This document shows, piece by piece, positions 34,870-43,789 of a stretch of 64,000 nucleotides of DNA. Origin of the DNA: Hyphomicrobiales bacterium (GTDB taxonomy: Bacteria; Pseudomonadota; Alphaproteobacteria; Rhizobiales; Rhizobiaceae); NCBI GenBank assembly GCA_900470285.1, contig UCAG01000002.1, positions 1 through 64,000 of the forward strand. The letters run 5' to 3'. The notes beneath the pieces are model-generated. The model was not told the origin of the DNA. It saw only the letters and a program-made list of their open reading frames with translations, and did not search any database. Position 1 is the stretch's first letter. Every line of letters starts with the position of its first letter. The position numbers and the translations under genes are program-made.

Positions 34870-37800
34870 TTAGTAACGGAACGATATTACCGCTGCCTCA
34901 CCGGCACCAAAACTCTGACTGATCTGAGCGACCTCCAAACGCAAATGCACATCGCGTTGCAGCTGACCGGAATAAACATAATGCGGCCGGGTTACTTCCG
35001 CTTTTTGCAAAAGCACCTCACCCTGCCACAATTGCACCAGATATTTTTCCGCAGCCTCCCCCAGAGGAATATTCTCCCCCATCCAGCTATCAGCATCAAT
35101 GCGCCCGCGCCGGATCCATTGAAAATACATATCCCCGTTCAGCTGGGGTCTGTATCTTACATGAACCGGACTCAAAGGCTTTAAAGCTTTCATGCCACCG
35201 GCAGCGGATTGGGTACTGAAATAATCATCCGAGAAATCCCGACCGGATGGTCCTGCCCGCCAGTTCAGCATCAGACCATTTTCAGCCTTCTGTAAACCTG
35301 CAGGAACAACCCGATCATCCAGAAGAATAAAAGGTGCACCTGCAGATTTTGTAATATTGGCCTCCGGCTCTGTACCCGATTGCCCGCGCAGCAAAGACTT
35401 CAACCGCCAATGACCGGCAGAAACTTCCTCTGCCTTCTGATACTGCAGAACCTCCCACCCGCCTGCGCTGTTTTGCACCAGAGCTGTATTGGCGGTATTC
35501 AACACCTGCAATAAGGATTGAGAATGCAACTCCCCGTGATAAAGCCGCACATCAAAGCTCTGCTGGTGCATAAGGCGACCGCTTGGTGATCCTGTGAGTT
35601 CTGTTGTCAGTTCCCCCATGATTGCAGCATAGGGGATTGCTGTGCGCAACTGATAACCACTCGCTTCTGGCGAAACATAAAGCGACACCTCCCGCCACGG
35701 CTTTGCATAGCAGGCAATACGAAGCTGATGCTGTTCACTATCAACACCAGGCCACATCGGCAAATCCAGCATGTGAAACAGTGGCGGACCGGCGGTCACA
35801 CCACCACCGGAATCAGGAACCGCTGGCATACGGGTACGGTCCGGACGACGCAAAACCGGTGCTAGTGCCACAGCCGTAGCACGCCGCGCCGCCCCATCCT
35901 CAAAACTCACAACAACATAATCGCGGCTTCCGGCCAATTCCGGTACACGAACCCTGTCACCAATTGTCAGTTGAGCCTGCGACCATGGCACAGAAAAAGC
36001 AACAGTGCGGCGTTCAGCCCGTTTTCTTTCCAGCCAGCTTTCAGCCAATGCCTGCGCCTGCCCGTTTTCCATCGCTGCAGATAAAGACAGGCTTTCATGA
36101 CCAGCACGCTGCCAGCCTGCTTTTTGTGCCAAAGCACTTGCAGATTGATAATCGCGCAAAGGATCACTGAAATAAACCTCTGCACTGGCTGGCAATTCTT
36201 CAACATCTTCCAATGTACGAAGCGGCCATTGATCATCACGTTCAAGGGCATAATCCTGCAATATCACCGGCTGCAGACGCTGCGACAAACTACGGAATAC
36301 CAGCTTATGCTGTTCATCGGGCTGCTCAAAAGCCACCACGCCGAATATATCCATCAGCGGCTCCAGCAATGCCCGCCCACTGGCTGGATTGTCGGCAATA
36401 TAGCCCGACAAATAACCCTCAACACCATGACAATCAGCTAATCCTTCCAGTCCAAAATCTTTCAGCAAAGCCAGCAATAATTCATCCAGCGCTACGCCGC
36501 TCAAACGGCCATTGAGCCAATGCCCCGTTGCCCAATTGGCGGCATCCCCCCAGATGTCAGCCTTCAGCGGATATTCCGGAAACGGTCGCGTATCCCACGC
36601 CCAGACATAAATCTGCTCGGGATCAAGCATTGTGCTGCCATAAAGCGGTGATACCGGATTATGATCTCCCGCAGCATTCCAATAGGCAAAATGCGCGCGC
36701 AGAAAACGATCCGGCGCAATATCACTGCGCGACCCGTCAGAAAAATAGGGCGAGGCATTTTCCGATGATTTCGGATCAGGAAATACATTCGGCTGGTTTG
36801 GCCCTTTATCAACCGCAGCACAACCAAGCTCGGTAAACCAGAAGGGTTTGGACATTGGTTGCCATGCTGTCGGCTGCGCCTGCTCTGCACCGTTGATGCG
36901 ATTGAAATGCTGATTTTGCCACCATGAGCGCAAATCTTTATAGCGGAACACCCAAGGTTTGCCCGCCAGCCCGTCAGTTATCGCTGTGCGCTTGCGGGTG
37001 CGCCTATCCTCATCGGAGGCATAATACCAGTCATAGCCCTCACCTCCGGCAATGGCACTTTGCAAGGTGGCTTCATCATAGGCCGAAGGTGGCAAGGCAG
37101 GATCAATACTGCGCTCATCACCATCCCGCCAGTCGCTTAAAGGCATGTAATTATCAATGCCGATGGCATTAATGGCCGGATTTGCCCAGAGCGGATCAAG
37201 ATGAAAATAGACATCACCACTGCCATCCTGCGGGTGATAGCCAAAATATTCTGACCAGTCGGCACCATAGGTAATTTTGCAATCGGCACCTAAAGATGTG
37301 CGTGCATTATCAGCCAGTTCACATAAATGACTAACGAAAGGAAATTCATTCCGCTCATTGCGGATTTGCGTCAGGCCACGCAGTTCCGAGCCGATCAAAA
37401 ATGCATCCACACCACCGGCATTACGGGCAAGATCAATATAGTGGCGGATAAAACGCTTATAGCCCCAGACATCATTAGTAAAACGCTCCAGCTGCATTAC
37501 CGCTTCTGACGTTTTATCTGATCCCGCCGGCACGCCAATTCTGCCCCGCCACGGATAGGCTGGCTGAAAGCCCTCACCATCAAGCGCGGGCAATTGATTG
37601 TCTGTCGGAATATCCATCATAATAAACGGATAGAGAGTGACTTTCAGTCCGCGTTGCCGTGCATCTTTGATCGCGGCAATTACGGAAAAATCGGCAGGCG
37701 TACCGCCATAGGCTTTTTCACTCCCGTTGTCGGAAATCAGATGCGCACCAGAGCGGTCAACATTATTCACGCGCCACTCATGGCTCGGCTTCCTAGCTGC

Positions 37801-38667
37801 CTGCGCTGTCACACCGGGCAAAATCCGGCATTCTCCGGCACGTAAATCCGTACCAAACCATGGTACGATCAGCGCCACAGTTTTCAAATTCGGGCACAGT
37901 GCCTGCAACTCATCCAGCGCTGCTGTCCAGTCACTTTGAGCACGAAGATTATTACGGTTCAGCGCCCGTGTCTCACCGGGCCGCGGCTCGTCGCGTACCA
38001 TCTGCGGCGACAGGCCAAATTCCGTTGCTCCGGGGATCAGCGCCACGGCCTGAATATCCTGTGCCAATCTGCCGACACTGCGCACCACTTCGAATTGCAG
38101 CAATGGCAACCGGTTACCATAGACATCGACCGGCAGGCGCTCAAAAACCACATAGGCTGTGCCGCGATAGGCTGGTGCTTTACCCGCGCCCTGCCGTGCT
38201 TCAATCAGCGGATCGGGCTGCTGCGTTTCAGTGCCTTTATAGACACGAATAGTGATCTGCGTCTGATCCAGCTCTTTGCCATCCGCCCAGATGCGCCGGA
38301 TACCGGAAATCTCGCCCTGCGCCACCGCAAAAGCAGCATTGGCATAATAGCTGTAGGTTGTCGTCTTCGGGCCACCCTTTCCGCCCTGACGGGTGGTCGT
38401 TTTGTCTTCTTCAAAACGTGTTGCCCAGATCAGAGTGCCACCGACACGCATTGTGCCATACACAGCAGGCAGTGCCGCCCCTTCCTCCGCCTGCATCGGA
38501 CGCGTACCGGAAAGGCGCGGTCCTTCAATACGCCGCGTTGAATTAATCAGCGCAGTATCGACCATATAGCCGCCCATCGCACCGATAGCACTGCCGATTG
38601 CCGCACCAACAGGGCCGAACAACCCGCCTATCATGCCGCCTGCTGCCTGAAGAACCAGTGTACTCAT
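34870..38667 (-). CDS. GTA g15: tail tip / host-specificity protein with GTA TIM-barrel
   Basis: 1265 aa, close to the length of RcGTA gp15, the large central tail-fibre ('megatron') protein. The N-terminus is Gly/Ala-rich and hydrophobic (GGMIGGLFGPVGAAIGSAIGAMGG). The middle (roughly residues 420-720) matches the GTA glycoside-hydrolase-like TIM-barrel: DAFLIGSELRGLT, ADWSEYFGYHP, WFTELGCAAVDKGPNQPN. A phage-tail-3-like domain follows (about 780-940) and then a receptor-binding-type C-terminus. It probably contacts the recipient surface. It is the last gene of the cluster; the upstream g14 ends 34 bp earlier. Confidence 0.93.
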   Translation of the reverse strand: MSTLVLQAAGGMIGGLFGPVGAAIGSAIGAMGGYMVDTALINSTRRIEGPRLSGTRPMQAEEGAALPAVYGTMRVGGTLIWATRFEEDKTTTRQGGKGGPKTTTYSYYANAAFAVAQGEISGIRRIWADGKELDQTQITIRVYKGTETQQPDPLIEARQGAGKAPAYRGTAYVVFERLPVDVYGNRLPLLQFEVVRSVGRLAQDIQAVALIPGATEFGLSPQMVRDEPRPGETRALNRNNLRAQSDWTAALDELQALCPNLKTVALIVPWFGTDLRAGECRILPGVTAQAARKPSHEWRVNNVDRSGAHLISDNGSEKAYGGTPADFSVIAAIKDARQRGLKVTLYPFIMMDIPTDNQLPALDGEGFQPAYPWRGRIGVPAGSDKTSEAVMQLERFTNDVWGYKRFIRHYIDLARNAGGVDAFLIGSELRGLTQIRNERNEFPFVSHLCELADNARTSLGADCKITYGADWSEYFGYHPQDGSGDVYFHLDPLWANPAINAIGIDNYMPLSDWRDGDERSIDPALPPSAYDEATLQSAIAGGEGYDWYYASDEDRRTRKRTAITDGLAGKPWVFRYKDLRSWWQNQHFNRINGAEQAQPTAWQPMSKPFWFTELGCAAVDKGPNQPNVFPDPKSSENASPYFSDGSRSDIAPDRFLRAHFAYWNAAGDHNPVSPLYGSTMLDPEQIYVWAWDTRPFPEYPLKADIWGDAANWATGHWLNGRLSGVALDELLLALLKDFGLEGLADCHGVEGYLSGYIADNPASGRALLEPLMDIFGVVAFEQPDEQHKLVFRSLSQRLQPVILQDYALERDDQWPLRTLEDVEELPASAEVYFSDPLRDYQSASALAQKAGWQRAGHESLSLSAAMENGQAQALAESWLERKRAERRTVAFSVPWSQAQLTIGDRVRVPELAGSRDYVVVSFEDGAARRATAVALAPVLRRPDRTRMPAVPDSGGGVTAGPPLFHMLDLPMWPGVDSEQHQLRIACYAKPWREVSLYVSPEASGYQLRTAIPYAAIMGELTTELTGSPSGRLMHQQSFDVRLYHGELHSQSLLQVLNTANTALVQNSAGGWEVLQYQKAEEVSAGHWRLKSLLRGQSGTEPEANITKSAGAPFILLDDRVVPAGLQKAENGLMLNWRAGPSGRDFSDDYFSTQSAAGGMKALKPLSPVHVRYRPQLNGDMYFQWIRRGRIDADSWMGENIPLGEAAEKYLVQLWQGEVLLQKAEVTRPHYVYSGQLQRDVHLRLEVAQISQSFGAGEAAVISFRY

Positions 38668-38700
38668 GAAAAAGATGACCTGTCTTCAAACCGAAGGATT

Positions 38701-39141
38701 CTAACAACTCTCTGGAAATGCAAAGACACCGGCGATGCGCTGCCGCCATTGCGGAACCAGTGCGGAAAGCGTCACGCTATGCCCTTCATAGGCATGGATG
38801 AAACGATTATTCTCCGCCATGATACCTAAATGCTTGGCGGCTACGCCGTCCCGCCAACGAAAAATCAGCAGATCACCGGCCTCGATATCAGAGAGCGGCT
38901 TCAAATGCATATGTCGCCGTGCTGCATTAATCAGCGGTTCATCACGGCTTAGTTCCGCCCAGTCGCGGGAATAAGTACCCGCATCCTCAGGCTCCGTGCC
39001 ATAAAGCTCCCGCCAAATGCCACGTATCAAGCCGAGACAGTCACAACCCACCTGTAAACGGCTGGCACCGTGCCGGTAAGGCGTGCCAAGCCATTCTCCA
39101 GCAATCGCCAGAACTCTATCATTAACCGGCCCTGTCATCAT
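38701..39141 (-). CDS. GTA g14: NlpC/P60 peptidase
   Basis: 146 aa. The NlpC/P60 fold is shown by GCDCLGLIRGIWRE with catalytic Cys35, and the second catalytic residue His104 in AAKHLGIM, followed by FIHAYEGHSV. In RcGTA gp14 is a tail-tip peptidase that cuts cell-wall peptides during DNA entry. The ATG overlaps the g13 stop (ATGA). Confidence 0.94.
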   Translation of the reverse strand: MMTGPVNDRVLAIAGEWLGTPYRHGASRLQVGCDCLGLIRGIWRELYGTEPEDAGTYSRDWAELSRDEPLINAARRHMHLKPLSDIEAGDLLIFRWRDGVAAKHLGIMAENNRFIHAYEGHSVTLSALVPQWRQRIAGVFAFPESC

Positions 39142-40025
39142 GGCACCAGCACCCCGCCATCGAAATTGCCCTCACCGCCTGCAAAAGAATAGGCGGCATC
39201 ATTACCGGGAATATGTGGAAAGCCGCGAAAATTCTCATGATTGGCAAAGCGATCACGGCAGTGCTGAAAACTCTTGTCACATCCCGCTAACACACGAAAA
39301 CGATCACCAATTTGGACTTCATAAACCGGCAAATCCTGCAGGATCAGACTGGCAGTGTCTCCCTGTCTCAGATGCGAGACAACACTGTTTGTGCTGCCCT
39401 GATTTTGACCACTTGCCCAAGTGATCTTTCCCCGCTCAAACCAGTGCGATGCAAAAGTACCCAAACCTGAAACAGTCATGTCCTGTCCGTTCACGTCTTC
39501 TACAATGCCCTCACCGGCATAGCGCGGATCGGCAGGATTGATGCCGCAGCGCTTATCTGAAAATTCAGCATCGCAACCGCGTTTGACACGTCGTCCGAAA
39601 ACACGATCCAGCAGAGCGGCGCTGCTTTTCAGCTCAGCCGTAAAACTCATTCCGCTGCGGGTGATTTTACCAATCATACTGCTGCGTAAAAGCACCGCCT
39701 GCTCCGGCTGCGCCCAGTTGACCAAATAAGTCTCGACTGTTGCACCGTCATAGAGCCCGCGTTCAATATCCGTATCATTCAAAGCGTCACTGGTCAGCGC
39801 GCCTTCAATCTCGGAACTGTCTACGGAAAGCCCCATCTGACTTCCGGCTTCAGATCCATTCATCCCGCTTTGCGGAAAGCAATTTATACTCTTAACCGGC
39901 AAGGATTTATCGTGATCGCAAAAACCAAAAACCGCTCCATCCTTGCGCCGTAAAATCCATGCGAAACAATGCGTTGTCACATCACCTTGCAAATGTGATT
40001 CAAATTCCGGATCCAGTGTCAGCAT
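39138..40025 (-). CDS. GTA g13: baseplate hub protein (DUF2163/TIGR02218)
   Basis: 295 aa from the ATG at 40025, which shares its A with the g12 stop (TGATG) and lies seven bases after GAGG; a GTG one codon upstream is less likely. The N-terminal DUF2163 domain is typical (LQGDVTTHCFAWILRRKDGAVFGFCDHDKSL). Four cysteines sit near the C-terminal half, in KRGCDAEFSDKRCGI and AGCDKSFQHCRDRF. This spacing is conserved in phage hub proteins that hold an iron-sulfur cluster. In the RcGTA structure the hub joins the distal tail protein to the fibre. Confidence 0.92.
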   Translation of the reverse strand: MLTLDPEFESHLQGDVTTHCFAWILRRKDGAVFGFCDHDKSLPVKSINCFPQSGMNGSEAGSQMGLSVDSSEIEGALTSDALNDTDIERGLYDGATVETYLVNWAQPEQAVLLRSSMIGKITRSGMSFTAELKSSAALLDRVFGRRVKRGCDAEFSDKRCGINPADPRYAGEGIVEDVNGQDMTVSGLGTFASHWFERGKITWASGQNQGSTNSVVSHLRQGDTASLILQDLPVYEVQIGDRFRVLAGCDKSFQHCRDRFANHENFRGFPHIPGNDAAYSFAGGEGNFDGGVLVP

Positions 40026-40657
40026 CACTTCACCTCAACAATCGGAATGGACGGAATTTCACCGGCTTTGAAGCTGGCAATACTGGCGCTCAGGCGATCC
40101 GTATCGAAACGCACCGGCACATCAAAGAGAAAACCCGCCGTCACCTTTGCCTGCGGCGGCGGCACATAATCCTCGTGAATTTCCACTATGCCTGTCAGAT
40201 AATTCACGCTGAATACATTACTCGCAAGCACCTCTCCCTCCACTGCTAACTGCACAGTTCCTACGACCGGTTTGGTGATAATCCGCTGATAGTCACCATA
40301 ATGTTTCGCCAGCTGAAAATGCCGTATCGTTCCGTCCCCGCGCCCCAAAAGCTGATCTGTTGGTTGCGGCGGCGCATCCTGCTCCGATGAGAGATGGTCA
40401 AACGGATCGCGAAACCGGAAGGCATAGAGCGAACCGAGCCGCGCCTCGAAAAATCGCAGCACATCGCGCAGATCATTAAGCGAGCGTAATCCCGTTCCGG
40501 CATCATAAAAGCGCCGCGACATCGACCAGCGTGCATTGCGTTTTTCATGGCCTGATGTGAGGCTGACAATCTCATTACGCCATTCCGGCCCTCCGGTTGC
40601 ACCGAAGGAAACACCAAGCGGAAAATGCACATCATGAAATGAAGATAAATCCTGCAT
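40025..40657 (-). CDS. GTA g12: distal tail protein (DUF2460/TIGR02217)
   Basis: 210 aa from the ATG at 40657, chosen because AAAGGG lies seven bases upstream; a GTG at 40672 would overlap the g11 stop and places that site inside the coding region. Typical family sequence: FPLGVSFGATGGPEWRNEIVSLTSGHEKRNARWSMSRRFYDAGTG and DVLRFFEARLGSLYAFRFRDPFDH. It forms the ring between tail tube and hub. Confidence 0.93.
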   Translation of the reverse strand: MQDLSSFHDVHFPLGVSFGATGGPEWRNEIVSLTSGHEKRNARWSMSRRFYDAGTGLRSLNDLRDVLRFFEARLGSLYAFRFRDPFDHLSSEQDAPPQPTDQLLGRGDGTIRHFQLAKHYGDYQRIITKPVVGTVQLAVEGEVLASNVFSVNYLTGIVEIHEDYVPPPQAKVTAGFLFDVPVRFDTDRLSASIASFKAGEIPSIPIVEVK

Positions 40658-40668
40658 AATGCGCCCTT

Positions 40669-41238
40669 TCACATGCGTCTGGTGCCGTGGCGCACTGCGC
40701 GCGCCAGCATAGCACTGACCTGCGCTTCCGAGCGGCTGAAGGAAGCAGCATCAGGTGATGACATATTAAAATTAATTTGCATGGATCGCCCGCCGCCACC
40801 ATTGCCCATAGCGACGCCAAGACTGCCGTCACTGCCGCGTGCCAATGGCAAAATCGCCTCAGCTCCTGCCTCGCCAGCCACGCCGAAACCACTGCCCAGT
40901 CCGAAATATGTCGGGCTGGAAACCACACCGCCTTTGGCAAAAGGTTTAACCCCACCCAAGCCGCCAAGCCCGCCCATCAGACCGGAGAACATCGAGGAAA
41001 ATAATCCCTGCAATGGCTTCATTCCCGCATCCAGCGCCATGGAGGCCATATTCGATGCCAGCCCGCGCAACACATCGTCCAGCCCTTTGCCGGATGTGAC
41101 TGCGCTTTTGAAAGCCGAAGTCAGGCTCTGTCCGAATGAGCCGGAACGCTTCTGCAAATTATCCATTGCACGGTCAAAACCGCTGGTATCCGCCTCAACC
41201 GAAACCGTGACTGATTGTTGTGTGCCTGTATCATTCAT
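40669..41238 (-). CDS. GTA g11: short tail tape-measure protein
   Basis: 189 aa, very short for a tape measure, as in RcGTA, where tail length is small. The N-terminal part (VSVEADTSGFDRAMDNLQKRSGSFGQSLTSAFKSAV) is helical and the middle and C-terminal parts are Gly-rich (GLMGGLGGLGGVKPFAKGGVVSSPTYF, GVAGEAGAEAILPL), typical of tape-measure C-termini. It overlaps the g10.1 stop by ATGA. Confidence 0.9.
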   Translation of the reverse strand: MNDTGTQQSVTVSVEADTSGFDRAMDNLQKRSGSFGQSLTSAFKSAVTSGKGLDDVLRGLASNMASMALDAGMKPLQGLFSSMFSGLMGGLGGLGGVKPFAKGGVVSSPTYFGLGSGFGVAGEAGAEAILPLARGSDGSLGVAMGNGGGGRSMQINFNMSSPDAASFSRSEAQVSAMLARAVRHGTRRM

Positions 41239-41423
41239 AATTCACCATCCGGAAAAGCCCGTATCAGCGTGTTTAAAACATCACGCGATGGCGCTTTCCT
41301 GCCACCGCGTATGGACTGGCTCAGCGCCCTGATCTCGGGCAAGCTCAACTGCCAGAAATCCCGTGACGACAACCGCAATTGTCCCAACCCGAAATGCATC
41401 AGCGCATCCCAGGGAAAAGACAT
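41235..41423 (-). CDS. GTA g10.1: tail assembly chaperone fragment (rcc01693-like)
   Basis: 62 aa: MSFPWDALMHFGLGQLRLSS...FWQLSLPEIRAL, typical of the small GTA/phage tail assembly chaperone. No convincing ribosome-binding site precedes its ATG. The frame is open without stop back to the g10 stop codon in the -1 register, with a slippery heptamer there, so it may be made wholly or partly as a g10-g10.1 fusion. Confidence 0.85.
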   Translation of the reverse strand: MSFPWDALMHFGLGQLRLSSRDFWQLSLPEIRALSQSIRGGRKAPSRDVLNTLIRAFPDGEL

Positions 41424-41440
41424 TGATTCAATTGCGGCTT

Positions 41441-41782
41441 CTAATTTTTTGATTGTGCTGTGTTTTCAACAGTCATGCCAAAAGTCACTTCCAGCAATTG
41501 CGCCACCAGCCGCGCAAAGCCAGTAGCCCCGCCATCAATCCGCATATCCGCCACATCATCCTCGGCCACATCATGGCCGCCACCACGCAAACCTGCAGTG
41601 ACAATGCGGATCATATCTACAGACTTCAAACTGCCTGTTGAAAAGCGGGCGATCAGAGCAGAAAGGTCTTCTGTCTCATAGGCAGCCTCAAGACCAGCCA
41701 ATGCACCAAGTGTCAGGCACAAAACCCAATCCTTATCATTCAAAACGGCGGCAATTTCACCGCGTCTGGCATTGACCATCAT
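41441..41782 (-). CDS. GTA g10: tail assembly chaperone (GTA gp10/TAC family)
   Basis: 113 aa. The start overlaps the g9 stop (ATGA). The family pattern is NARRGEIAAVLNDKDWVLCLTLGALAGLEAAYETEDLSALIARFSTG followed by a Gly-rich stretch with GGHDVAEDDV. It probably coats the tape-measure protein during tail assembly. The last codons are TCA AAA AAT TAG, which place a slippery A-AAA-AAT directly before the stop. Confidence 0.9.
   Translation of the reverse strand: MMVNARRGEIAAVLNDKDWVLCLTLGALAGLEAAYETEDLSALIARFSTGSLKSVDMIRIVTAGLRGGGHDVAEDDVADMRIDGGATGFARLVAQLLEVTFGMTVENTAQSKN
41444..41450 (-). promoter_or_regulatory. Candidate -1 programmed frameshift site (A-AAA-AAT)
   Basis: On the minus strand g10 ends with A AAA AAT TAG. 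A -1 slip on A-AAA-AAT would read TTA GAA GCC GCA ATT GAA TCA and run straight into g10.1 in frame. Tail assembly chaperones of siphophages (lambda gpG/gpGT) use this type of shift. Confidence 0.55.
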
Positions 41783-42192
41783 GGCTGCGCTCCGAAACTG
41801 ATAAGGCCGGCAGATTCCAGCGCGATTTCAAATGTCACCTCGCCATCATGAGCCCCACCATATTCCAGTGCAGTGATCTGAAACAAGCCGCTAACCGTGC
41901 CAAAGTCAGGCACCACAATCTGCCAGTTCAGAATATCACCATTGAAAAATGCTGTGCGGATCAGCGCATCTGATGCTGCATCTTTAAAAATACCGGCACC
42001 GCTGACCGATGCACGCTGCACACCGCTGCCAGCCAGCAATTGCCGCCAACGTCCTGAAGCATCGGCATCAGTCACATCCACAGTCTCCGCATTGAAAGCT
42101 ATGCGCTTACTGCGCAAACCCGCACAGGTCTGGAATGTGTCACCTGCCGCTGCAATTTTCAGCAACAAGTCTTTCCCTCTCTGAGCTGCCAT
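41779..42192 (-). CDS. GTA g9: major tail tube protein (TP901-1 family)
   Basis: 137 aa beginning MAAQRGKDLLLKIAAAGDTFQTCAGLRSKRIAFN, the typical TP901-1 major tail protein start, with ETVDVTDADASGRWRQLL and a beta-rich C-terminal part (VTFEIALESAGLISF). It forms stacked hexamer rings of the tail tube. It starts 3 bp after the g8 stop and its stop overlaps g10. Confidence 0.93.
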   Translation of the reverse strand: MAAQRGKDLLLKIAAAGDTFQTCAGLRSKRIAFNAETVDVTDADASGRWRQLLAGSGVQRASVSGAGIFKDAASDALIRTAFFNGDILNWQIVVPDFGTVSGLFQITALEYGGAHDGEVTFEIALESAGLISFGAQP

Positions 42193-42195
42193 TAA

Positions 42196-42627
42196 TTACG
42201 CTCCTTCAATTTTTTCAGTCACCGCACGGTAACGTAACTGGCCATTGTAACCGTCACGCAAGTCGTCATTGCGGGTCTGTGAGGATTGCAAAGTCAGATT
42301 GACCAGATGATAACCGCCAATATCCGGCTTCTGCTGGCTGCTTGCCAAAGCCTCCATCAGCCCTTCCACCAGCATCATCAGCTCCAGCACCGGCCTGCGG
42401 CTATTGGAACGCGCCCAGATATGCAGCACCAGACTATGTTCCTCGCCGACTCCGGTATCAGTATCCCAGGCATAGATCTGACTTTGGCCAAAGCTGATAT
42501 AAGGAAACTGTGCATGGGGCGGCACATGATCGTAGATGCCCTGCCCGTGCAGTTTCTCCATTAACAAAGGCGCAGCTTGCAGCCACGCCAATATTGCCTT
42601 TTGTAAAACAAACGCTGCGCCATTCAT
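42196..42627 (-). CDS. GTA g8: tail terminator-like protein (DUF3168)
   Basis: 143 aa. The DUF3168 pattern is AILAWLQAAPLLMEKLHGQGIYDHVPPHAQFPYISFGQ...EHSLVLHIWARS. In RcGTA this protein sits at the head-tail interface or tail top. Its start overlaps the stop of the extra 55-aa ORF by ATGA. Confidence 0.9.
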   Translation of the reverse strand: MNGAAFVLQKAILAWLQAAPLLMEKLHGQGIYDHVPPHAQFPYISFGQSQIYAWDTDTGVGEEHSLVLHIWARSNSRRPVLELMMLVEGLMEALASSQQKPDIGGYHLVNLTLQSSQTRNDDLRDGYNGQLRYRAVTEKIEGA

Positions 42628-42791
42628 CCCTTGTTGTCCTGTTCGGTTTGAGCAGGTGGCGCCTTAGACTCAGAGCTTTTCAGAAACAGCCCGTCACGTT
42701 TATTGGAGAGCGCCTGTTCATAGGCCTGCAAGCCGACAAAACGCAATGTGCGCAGCAAAGCTTCAAAGATAAAACGCATAGAAAAATTCAT
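42624..42791 (-). CDS. Small ORF (55 aa) between g7 and g8 of the GTA cluster
   Basis: 55 aa, basic: begins MNFSMRFIFEALLRTLRFVGLQAYEQALSNKR and ends in a polar tail with KAPPAQTEQDNKG. The ATG overlaps the g7 stop and the stop overlaps the g8 start, both by ATGA, which strongly supports translation. It is below the length most ORF callers keep. The RcGTA gene list I know has no gene at this position. The amphipathic N-terminal helix could bind a membrane or another head-tail protein. Function unknown. Confidence 0.7.
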   Translation of the reverse strand: MNFSMRFIFEALLRTLRFVGLQAYEQALSNKRDGLFLKSSESKAPPAQTEQDNKG

Positions 42792-43123
42792 CGGATTTCC
42801 TCTCTAACTGAGCAGATGAGATAGCGCTGGCTTTCATCGGGATCGTGCAGCCCTAAAACCGTAAAATGCCGCCCTACGCGCGTGAGACGCATGGAGACCG
42901 CAATATCGCTGCGATAACGGGTTGTGATGAGATGAGTGACATGGGGAATAGCCTGTCCGGCAAAGTTCTGGCTGCCGGTTTTCTTCGGCTCAATCCTGCC
43001 CCAGAGCGTAGCAATCTCTGTCCACTGCTCCTGATAGCCGCCGGTCTCATCAAAGAGCGGACGGTTTTCTTCCAAAGTCAGCAGGGTTTTAAACTGCCCT
43101 GCATCAATGAATTGCAGGTTCAT
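42788..43123 (-). CDS. GTA g7: head-tail adaptor (head closure) protein
   Basis: 111 aa from the ATG at 43123, overlapping the g6 stop (ATGA). Pattern typical of the phage head-tail joining family: LTLEENRPLFDETGGYQEQWTEIATLWGRIEPKKTGSQNFAGQAI, then THLITTRYRSDI and a C-terminal beta segment with VLGLHDPDESQRYLICSVREE. Confidence 0.92.
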   Translation of the reverse strand: MNLQFIDAGQFKTLLTLEENRPLFDETGGYQEQWTEIATLWGRIEPKKTGSQNFAGQAIPHVTHLITTRYRSDIAVSMRLTRVGRHFTVLGLHDPDESQRYLICSVREEIR

Positions 43124-43683
43124 AATCGCCCCCGCCGCAGCCACGGTGCTACGAGTTGTGCAACCATATCCGGCAGATTGTGCATCACCACTTCATAAGA
43201 ATTGCGGTTGTCATAGAGATGCGCGGCCAACACCACACAGGCATGACGCAATGTTTCAGGCAGACCTGAAGGCTCATTCGCCAGACCGGCAGTCAGCTCA
43301 ATCTCAAGTCCTCGGGCAATGGTAATATGCGGAGGCCTGCGTAAATATAACCGTTGCGGACGGCTCTCAGTGTCCAGACGCCAATCATCCTCACTAAACA
43401 AAACCTCACTGCCATCGGCAGCAAAACCCTGTACTTTATCGATGGATATTACCGGCGCTTTATAGAGTGCAATTCTGCCCGATTGTGGCCAGTTGGCGAG
43501 CTGCAACAGCCAGCGCTGCGACAGCATCACCAGATTACAATGCTGCTCAATTACTTCCCGTGCAGTGCGGATAAGCCGTTCCAGTAAGTCCTCTTCCTGA
43601 TCCGGTGACAAACGTAAAAAATCGCGCAACATTGCTGTCGTCACCGGCTCTTTTACCGGCGGCGTTATAAGTTGGAGAACCAT
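43120..43683 (-). CDS. GTA g6: head-tail connector protein
   Basis: 187 aa; the ATG lies six bases after AGGAG. The N-terminal segment LITPPVKEPVTTAMLRDFLRLSPDQEEDLLERLIRTAREVIEQHC is the typical phage gp6/phiE125 gp8-like connector helix region. The C-terminal part has RHACVVLAAHLYDNRNSYEV and LVAPWLRRGRL. It sits under the portal. About 107 bp separate it from the capsid gene. Confidence 0.92.
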   Translation of the reverse strand: MVLQLITPPVKEPVTTAMLRDFLRLSPDQEEDLLERLIRTAREVIEQHCNLVMLSQRWLLQLANWPQSGRIALYKAPVISIDKVQGFAADGSEVLFSEDDWRLDTESRPQRLYLRRPPHITIARGLEIELTAGLANEPSGLPETLRHACVVLAAHLYDNRNSYEVVMHNLPDMVAQLVAPWLRRGRL

Positions 43684-43789
43684 GCTATCTCCTGTAATTT
43701 ATAATAGATTCAGTAAGATAAAATCACTCTCTGACAGAATGATTCATGCCGTTTTGCAAAGGCCAAGCAAAACCGCCCCGCCAGCAAAC

